A stretch of 64,000 nucleotides of DNA from Lampris incognitus (taxonomy: Eukaryota > Chordata > Actinopteri > Lampriformes > Lampridae). The position numbers and the translations under genes are program-made. The DNA lies in contig NC_079213.1 in NCBI RefSeq assembly GCF_029633865.1, forward strand, positions 1,640,121 through 1,704,120, given 5' to 3'. The notes beneath the pieces were generated by a model. That model was given only the letters and a program-made list of their open reading frames with translations. It had not been told where the DNA came from and made no database searches. How positions within the stretch are numbered: position 1 is the first letter of the stretch; every line of letters begins with the position of its first letter. Of the stretch, positions 12,501 through 21,500 are shown in pieces.

Positions 12501-15500
12501 AGTGTGTTAAGTCTATAACTGTGTACAGTTTCTTTTTTTAATCTTCAATATGAATTAGGGATCGTGATTGAATGTGATTGAATGATGGTGACTTCACTAC
12601 CCCTAATTCATATTCATATTACTTCACTATTCCTAGTGACGTTTTCATCCAGGTACAAATAGCACACAATTATGTGTTTCTGTGCGTGTGAATGAGTGTG
12701 TTTAGACATACGGTACTATTTAATGGTGTCATGATGTAGTGTGTCGACATCAGGATGGGTGGGGGCGGGGGGGTTGCCATTTTTCTTGGCCTGAGCCCCT
12801 GCCCTTCAAAATGTCTGCATGTCCGTGGGTGTGATGCAGCCTCCACTTTCCAACAGTGTTCCGTGGGACAGCCAAACTCTTGGGATACGGTTTTGTGTCC
12901 CTTTCCTGCCTTCTGCATGTTAATGACTTTGTCTCTTACTTCAGAATTCTGCTGCTTTGTCTTCATGTTCTGATGGAGTTCACGCCTGGCTAATGAACTT
13001 TACACAGAGTGCTTTTATACCATAAACCAGACCGGTACTTTAATATCTTACAGGTACACACTAGTTATGTCCAGTTGTGTTAACCTGAGTTTGTTTTAGA
13101 AATAATCTGTCATGTGTGTAAACTTGGAGCTTTCAGAGCACAAGGGGTTGAATACTTATGCAAGCACTCTATTTTCCTTTTTACTTTATTAATAAAAAGT
13201 CATTGAGGGGGGGCGCTGCTGAGCAGGCTTGCTGTAGGACGTGTTTTGCAGGTGCTCCGCCGAAATGTGACTTAATTTATGCTTTGTTGCACTATTTTAC
13301 ACTTTTGGAGCTTTTGGAGCTTTACTTTTGCAGCTACTTGCTTTAAGTGATTTGTTTTTCGACTGAGGACGATCTATGATGGCAAATAGGGAAACCCGAC
13401 ACTCCCAAACCAGGCAGCGGCAACAGGCGTCGGCCTTCTCCTGAGCCAGAGCCCCAGCAGCAGCCAGTTGCTAATGAAGCCCTGCTCCCAAACCAGGTCG
13501 CGGCAACAGGCCTCGGCCTTCTCCTGAGCCAGAGCCCCAGCAGCAGCAGCAGCAGCCAGATGCTAATGAAGCCCTGCTCCCAAACCAGGTCGCAGCAACA
13601 GGCCTCGGCCTTCTCCTGAGCCAGAGCCCCAGCAGCAGCAGCAGCAGCCAGATGCTAATGAAGCCCTGCTCCCAAACCAGGTCGCAGCAACAGGCCTCGG
13701 CCTTCTCCTGAGCCAGAACCCCAGCAGCAGCAGCAGCAGCAGCAGCCAGATGCTAATGAAGCCCTGCTAATGAATATGAGGCGGGTGATAGATGAAATGC
13801 GCTCCGATGTCATCAGTAACGGTGACTCCATCGTCTCGGGTGGTGTCAAAAGAGATTACGGCGGCTCTGGAGTCACCTGACGCCAAACTGGCCTCTCAGA
13901 CTGAGACTAGAACTGACCTCGAGAGCTCGGCTAACGACCACCATAGCAGGCTAGCCGACCTTCCAGCTAATGTTAGCATGCTTAGCACCCTGGTCGACTC
14001 TCTCGCCAGGAAAGGCGCGGACCTGGAGGGGCGGTCAGGATGGACTAATGCACGCCTGGTGGGCCTGTCTGACTGAGGGTCTGGAAGGCCAGCGACCCAC
14101 CGAGTTTACTGCCCAACTCTTACAAGACTTATTGGGACTTGATGACAAAGCTGGACTGGATCGGGCCCATCGTACCCTCCGTGCAAGGCCCAAGGATGGA
14201 GAACCTCCACGTCCGCTTGTTATTCGGGTTAACCTGTTCCAAGTTCGGAACCAGATTCTGCGACGTGCCGGGGAAGCCTCTCCTCTCTCCTACAATGGCG
14301 GCGGGAGGAGGATCTCGATTTCCCCGGATTTCCCTCCAGCGGTGGCCAAGAGACGGGCCGCCTCTGCCAAAGTGAAGAAGGCGCTCCACTCTTGCCCAAA
14401 CATCAAGTCTGCTCTTCTCGACATTACCTTACCCAGCGGACAAGCTCACAGGTCTGATCACCCTGCTTTGGCATCAGACTTTGTTGAGAAAAACATTAAA
14501 AAAAGTTGTCGATCCTGATGCAGTTTAGCTGACATGCTAACTGGCTAGTTGGTTAGCCGCTACTGCCAGGCGAGAAGACTACATTTCCCATAATGCCTTG
14601 CTTCAGGGACGTTAGATTGCCTACTGTTAGAGACCAGTCTATGCTAGAGACTGATGTTACCACTGTTTTCTGTTCACTTTTTGCTGCTTTTTTTTTTAAG
14701 TCTTAAGTTGTTTACAGTTAAAACTTGAATACACGTTTGCTGTTTAATTATGCATGAATACTTCAACTTCGAAGTTTTAACAACAGGAGTCACTTTCATG
14801 TTAAGCTTGTTTGATGCTGCACATTCATGCTGCTTGTCTACTTTTTCTAGGGTGGAATAGTTACATGTAGCTGCTTAGACCATACATATTTACATTATTA
14901 GGCTATAAGCCTGTTTATTATTGTATATTTGTATTGTTTCCTTAAAATGTCACATTTCCTTAGTGGACGCTAGCTGCTTAGACCATACATATTTACATTA
15001 TTAGGCTATAAGCCTGTTTATTATTGTATATTTGTATTGTTTCCTTAAAATGTCACATTTCCTTAGTGGACGCTGAGTAGTGTTTGGTGGGTTTTTATCA
15101 GAGCTACTAGGAGGCGTGATAGTTTGTGTGTGTTTTTTTGGGGTCAAGTTGCCCGCATCCCGTTTGGGGGGATGCTTCTGCCAGTGGGTGGGTGGGTGGA
15201 AGGGTGGAAGGGCTTTTGGTTTTGGTTCGGTTTTGTTTTTCGTTTTTGCTCTTGGTCCTCTTTTTTCTTTTTTCCCATCAGTCAGGCATTTGTTTTCAGT
15301 GTTATGCTCTACTACTGTCACGCTGCCCTTGTATATAGCACTGTATATGCTTAGTCATGTCTCATACTAATTTAAAAGTGCCTTCATAGGGGGGGGCATT
15401 AAATTCGTTAGTTTTAACTGTAAAGGACTCAATAACCCCACAAAACGTAGCAAGGTGTTGCATCATCTTCACACTCTTGGTGCTCAGGTGATCTTTTTAC

Positions 15501-18500
15501 AAGAAACCCATCTTAAAGCTTCTGATCATGCCAGATTGAAAAGGGGATGGGTGGGTCAAATATACCATTCTACATTCCAGAGCAAATCACGGGGGGTTGC
15601 CATTCTGCTGCACAAATCGGTTCCACTTATTTATTCATCTGTCATTTCTGATCCAAATGGTAGATTCGTTATTGTTACTGGCCAAATACATAACACTCAC
15701 TTGATTTTGGCAAATGTATATGCTCCAAATTATGACGACGAGGCCTTTTTTAAATGTCTCTTCTGAACTCTCCCTGATATGTCCTCACACTGTTTGATTT
15801 TAGGAGGTGACTTTGATTCCTGGCTCAATCCTCAGTTGGACCGCTCCTCCTCTAAGGTTTGCTCACCTTCGAAATCTGACAAAGTAATCCAGTCTTTCAT
15901 GGAAGAGTTTGCAGTTTCTGATGCCTGGCGCTTTTTCAACCCTTCTAAAAGGGAATATTCTTTCTTCTCCCATGTGCATCACACTTTCACCCGTTTTGAC
16001 TTTTTCTTGGTTTATAATAGACTACTTTCATCGGTGTCAGACTGTAAATACAATGCTATTGTCATATCTGACCATGCTCCAATCTCAATTAACATTTTTT
16101 TAAAAACATAATCAACACGCACTCACCATGGTGTCTTAATACACGCTTACTATCAAATGAGAATTTTGTTAACTTTGTTTCACAACAGATTGACTTTTTT
16201 GTGAGTGTAAACAAAACACCTGATGTGTCTTCTTCTTTGCTGTGGGAGACATTAAAGGCATATATTAGGGGGGAAATAATTTCTTATTCAAGACATGAGA
16301 GAAAAGTTAGAGAGGAAAAATTATCAAGGCTGGCAAAGAGTATTTCTCAACTTGATAACTTGTATGCTTCCTCCCAGTCCCCAGATATTTACAAGGAACG
16401 TCTCTCCTTACAAGCGGAGTACGATGCCCTCATGACTCATCGCACTACTGAGCTCTTGCTCCAGTCGAGATCCCGGTTCTATGAACATGGTGATAAGGCC
16501 AGCAAGCTACTAGCACACCAGTTGCGCCAAATGGCTACATCGCGTCACATTTCTCAGATCCAAACAGATTCAGGTAAAACTACTGACCCTTTAGAAATTA
16601 ATAAAATTTTTAAGGAATTTTATGTATCTCTACTCTTCTGATCAAGGTCCATCTCCTCCTAATTATGATACCTTCTTTGAAAATTTAGATATTCCCTCTA
16701 TTGGTCTATCAGACGTGAAAGTATTAGAGAATTAAATTACTATTTCAGAACTTCACCCAGCTGCTACATCTCTGCAAAATGGGAAGTGCCCAGGCCCAGA
16801 TGGTTTTCCGTCTGAATTTTATAAGAAGTTTTGGCATAAGCTGGCCCCTTTACTATTAGATATGTTTAACGAATCACTTGTCGCTGGACGTCTTCCTCAA
16901 ACTCTTAATCAAGCCTCTATTTCTCTCCTCTTGAAAAAAGACAAAGATCCCTTAGCTTGCTGCTCTTATCGTCCAATAAGTTTACTGAATGCTGACTTTA
17001 AATTGTTATCCAAATTACTAGCACCCTTCTATAATTTCTCAAGATCAAACAGGATTTATTCGAAATAGGCATTCATTCTCTAATCTTAGATGTTTGTTCA
17101 ATGTAATTTATAATATTCTGCCTTCTGACACTCACGAGGCTTTGATATCTTTAGATGCCGAGAAGGCGTTCGATAGAGTGGAGTGGAATTATCTTTTCTT
17201 CACTTTAGAGAAATTTGGCTTTGGAAAAAACTTTATTTCATGGATTCGGTTACTCTATTCTTCTCCACATGCTTCAATCAGGACGAATAATATTAATTCT
17301 GACTACTTTTGCCTTTTCCGCTCTATAAGACAGGGCTGCCCCTTAAGTCCTTTGTTATTTGCTATTGCCATTGAACCCCTTTCAGTAGCGCTTCAATCCA
17401 ATCCCCATATTACAGGCATAGTAAGAAATGGCATGGAACTGAAAGTCTCGCTTTACGCGGATGATCTCCTTTTATACGTTTCTGGCTTGCCCACCTCTGT
17501 CCCTGCTATACTCGCCACTCTTCAGTCGTTTAGCCTGATATCGGGATACAAACGGAACTTGAGCAAAAGTGAAATATTTCCCATTAATACCGCCGCTAAT
17601 GATTATCCCTTGCATACTCTACCCTTTAAGATTGCCCAACACAGTTTCACATATTTGGGAGTTAAAGTCACGCAAAAAATGGAGGATCTTTATAAAGCAA
17701 ATTTTGCCCCTTTGCTGACCCGAATTAAAGGGGATTTGGATCGCTGGTCTGTTCTTAATCTTTCTTTGGTTGCACGAGTCAATACGGTAAAAATGAATAT
17801 TCTCCCACGCTTTTCCTATCTATTTCAATGTATACCTCTTTTCCTCCCTCAGACGTTTTTCCACAAAGTGGACAGCACGATCCTGGAGTTTGTATGGAAT
17901 AAGAAAGTTCCTAGAATGCGTAAGCAATATCTACAAAGGCCTAAACTGCTCGGTGGCATGGCACTGCCTAACTTTAGATTTTATTATTGGGCTTCCAATA
18001 TAAGAATTTTTAAATCCTGGCTTCAACTTGAGGCCTCTCAACCCCCTCCAGAATGGCTTATCATAGAATCCAATTCAGCTAAACCTGCGTCGTTAAAAGC
18101 TTTGCTACACTCCCCTATCCATTCCTCCACATCTCCATATACTAAGAATGTAATTGTTAAAACATCTCTTAGAATCTGGGTTCAGTTTAAGCGCTTCTTT
18201 GGCCTACAGACTTTTTCTACCTATGTTCCACTAGCCGCCAATCATGTTTTCCTTCCTTCCCTGATGGATAGTGTTTTTTTTTTAAGGTGGGAAAGGCTTG
18301 GCGTCAACACCTTTAAAGACTTGTATATTGATAATGTTTTTGCCTCTTTTCAGCAATTGTCAGACAAATTTTCACTTCCTAAGCAGCATTTTTTCAGATA
18401 TCTGCAGGTCCGGAGCTTTGCTCCTAACATGTTTCCCCACCTACCTAATGATTCTGTTCTAGATAGTTTCCTGACACCAATCCCAACCTTAAAAAGCTCC

Positions 18501-21500
18501 ATCTCATATATTTATAACCAAATTTATCTTTTACGTCCGGACTCCTTAAATTCCATTAAGATGTTATGGGAGAAGGATTTGGGGGAGGCAATATCAGAGG
18601 AAATTTGGGCGGAGATTTTAAAACGAGTTCATAAATCCTCTATTTGTGCGAGGCATAGCCTTATTCAGTGTAAATTGGTTCATGGCACCTATTATACTAA
18701 TGGCCGTTTGTCAGAGTGCTATGATGGGGTGTCCCCTGCATGCAGCAGATGCCAGCATTCACCTGCGGATCTTAGACATATGTTCTGGCTCTGCCCATCT
18801 TTGCATAAATATTGGACAGAAGTTTTTAATATAATTTCTGTAACAAGTGGGGGAAAGTTGAGCCTGACGCTTTTGGTGCGTTGTTTGGAGTCTTTCCTAT
18901 GTTACCAAGTCTCTCTGCAGTTAAAAAAGACCTCCTGGCTTTTACCACTTGTTTGGCCAGGAGACTAATAGTAATTAAATGGAAGTCACAGGTGTCACCT
19001 TCTTATTTTCACTGGGCTCGAGACCTTCTCTATTTTCTTAAATTAGAAAAACTTCGACTTTCACTGAGTGGTTCTGCTGATAAATTCCAGAAATTATGGG
19101 GTCCATTTTTTTCAATTTATTAATCACATAAGTTTCCCGTTTATCCCGGACTGATAAAGGTGTTTATGGTTTACAGGGCTACTGATGCTGGGCAGCGTGC
19201 AGTTTAACTGCTGTTATACCAATGTATTGTGGCCTGCGTGGGTGGGTGAACGCGCTGGTCCTTGGCTGGTGGGTCGGGCCCTTTAGTCGGGGCGCTGGCC
19301 CGGGTCTCCCGCTCCACGGGTGGCAGCGTTGGCCGGTCGGCTGGGGGGTCCGGCCCGTGGGTCGGGGGCCGGCGTGTCTGCTTGTCCGTGCGCATTACGG
19401 TCTTGTCTAGTGGGGACACCACTGTTTGCTGACTGATGTTTTGTTTTTGGGTTTTTTGTTTTTTTTTCTTTCCTTCTTTTTCTCCCTCCTCCCTCTTTTG
19501 GCTGCGTGTTTGTTTTTGTCTTAATTTTTTTTTCTTTTTTATTGTTATTTTCAGTTTATTTTCAGAGGCAGTAATGCTGTTTTTGTGTATAACATTTTTG
19601 ATTGTCACTTTTTTACAGTATTTTGATAATAGAGAAGTTTATCATATATGTACATATACATATATATTTATACCTGTTTTGGATAAAAACATTTTGTAAT
19701 GCACTGGCGGTGCACTTGTATTTTCATGTAAAACTTAATAAACAAAGTAAAAAAACAAACAAAAAAAGTCAGTGAAACAACTCATGTTGGCTTTGGGAAC
19801 ATGCTGTTAGAGCTTATGGCTTCACAACAGTAATATTGTTCAGGAGCAGATGTGTGATATCTTTTATAATCCAGAAACTGCTGATGACTGTCAGTACTTG
19901 ACCTGGGTTGAATACTTTTGCAAGGCACTGTACAGTTTTTAGCAATTCGATCAAGCATAGCTCCTTTGCTGTATCACTGTTAAGAATAAGAAAAACGTTA
20001 TTTAATTTTAACTTTACTGATTGCGATGAGGTGCTGGCTGTTGGCTGAGGGTTGATGGAGGAGGAAGAGGCATGTCGGGAAGAGGAAGGCCGGCACAACA
20101 TGTCAAACACGGTACACTCCCATGTTAGTTGTGCATCCTCCCTTGCACATTTTTTCAAACAAAATGAAGCCGTGCTGGCTGTGGTTACTGATGGTGCACG
20201 GCTCTACCGAGACTCATGTGCTCACTTCTCTTACCGATCTTTCCACATGAAAATCAAAATGTGTCGCTGTGTACGGCGTCGTCCAGTCCAGAAAAAGGAC
20301 CGGTGCGTAGCGTAGGAGAAGGGAAGATGTGCATGCCTTCAACTTGCATGACTAAAGGCACAGACAGAGAGCCAGGTCTCGTCTCGTCTCATCTCACCAT
20401 CGTCGACCCAGCTGCTGGACATGCTTCTAATTCAGTTTGGTTGCTGCAACATTTCAGACATCACATAAAATTCTCATGAAATCTGGATTTCACAGTCACG
20501 TGTTTATCCAACGACAGACTGAAGAACTACAGACCTGACTGTTATGTCTACCTGTGTGTGTGTGTGTGTGTGACATTCTTGTGTAAGAAGGGGGGTTGTT
20601 GTGAAGCGTCTAGTGTGTTGGTGTAGTGTTGTGTTCCTGTCATGTCTCACTCTCAACCTTCACCGCTGGCTAGCAGAAATGTGAACAGGAGAGCTGAGCG
20701 TGTAAGTCTCTCCCTGCCAGTACATAGCCTCTCCAACAACAAGCCGTATGTAGCGCCTCCTCGTGGCGACACACAGTAACTGGGTACACCTTGGACCCTG
20801 GCTGAACTACAAGGGACTCGGGGGAGGTCTGGCCCCTAGACGTGCGGTACACAGGCCCACCGGTGTGTGGATACTCCCTGATGCCCATGAACCAGCCCCC
20901 AGCTATAGGTTAAATAGTGCCACTGCCTAGTGGAGAGACACCTTGGGAGAGGACTAGGCTACAGGAGTAAATCCCTGCACAACATCCACGTCCACAGTGC
21001 TGTTGTTTTTTGTTTTCTTGCCCTTTTGTTTGTCTCTAACTGGGAGAGTACTGCTGGCGTCGTGTGTGGCTGCCGCTTCTCCCTCTCGTAGCCCCCCTTC
21101 CCATCCACCCCTGTATGTCTGTGTTATGTTTATCTGTTGTCTTCTTTCACCCCATTCATTGTAAAGCCACTTTGAGTGTTAGAAAAGCGCCATATAAGAT
21201 TGATTTATTATTATTATTATGTGTGTGTGTGTGTGTGTGTGTAGGGTACCCTGAAAGGCTTCGATCAGACCATCAATCTGATCCTGGATGAGAGTCATGA
21301 GCGAGTGTTCAGCTCCTCTCAGGGAGTCGAGCAGGTGGTCCTGGGTCTTTACATCGTCAGAGGAGACAACGTGTAAGTGACCTTTGACCCTGAACCTCAT
21401 ATGGCACGCTGTGTATGACGTTAGATCCAACGGTGTGGTTATGTTTTGTACGTGTGTTATGCATCTGTGTATTACTACCAGTTCACAACATTGTTGATGA

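Larger units (their letters stand above)
3443..12827 (+). mobile_element. hAT-type DNA transposon with internal satellites
   Basis: Imperfect terminal inverted repeats (CAGAGACGTGCGGACATT at 3443; the right end is the inverse of CACGGACATGCAGACATT, ending at 12827) match at 14 of 18 positions. An 8-bp target duplication, the hAT hallmark, flanks it: GGTGTCGT 3435-3442 and GGTGTGAT 12828-12835 (6 of 8 still match). Deleting the element restores the reading frame of the host Tc1 transposase across RLHDTTQMLC, which independently proves the borders. The 9.4-kb length is unusual: about 4 kb on the left is minisatellite DNA, and the decayed transposase gene fills 8770-12154. Confidence 0.88.
13207..19762 (+). 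mobile_element. L1/Tx1-like LINE, near full length, degraded
   Basis: Non-LTR retrotransposon with ORF1, ORF2, a 3' UTR and an A-rich tail after AATAAA near 19738. A 13-bp target duplication flanks it: AAAAAGTCATTGA (13194-13206) and AAAAAGTCAGTGA (19763-19775), one mismatch. The insertion is inside the Tc1 right inverted repeat, which reads through if the LINE is removed. LINEs copy themselves by target-primed reverse transcription. Several frameshifts and stops show this copy is dead. Its length (6.6 kb) suggests little or no 5' truncation. Confidence 0.9.
2263..19930 (-). mobile_element. Tc1/mariner DNA transposon split by nested insertions
   Basis: Both ends start with CAGTGCCTTGC and are flanked by the TA dinucleotide (2261-2262 and 19931-19932) that Tc1 elements duplicate. 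The long inverted repeats match internally: left 2263 to about 2575, right 13143-13206 continued at 19763-19930. A transposase on the minus strand starts near 12966 and resumes at 3442. Removing the three nested insertions with one copy of each target duplication (hAT 9385+8, LINE 6556+13, SINE tail 81+12) leaves 1613 bp, the normal size of a Tc1 element. The element sits in lsm8 intron 2, opposite to the gene, and is dead because its transposase is interrupted and frameshifted. Confidence 0.9.

Noticed and set aside
13970..14518. A second independent gene overlapping LINE ORF1
   Set aside because: It is the frameshifted continuation of the same ORF1, judged by the L1-type RRM and C-terminal motifs.
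20052..20315. Possible small gene with an acidic N-terminus
   Set aside because: No recognised similarity, no splice context, and it lies in a repeat-rich intron; treated as a chance frame.
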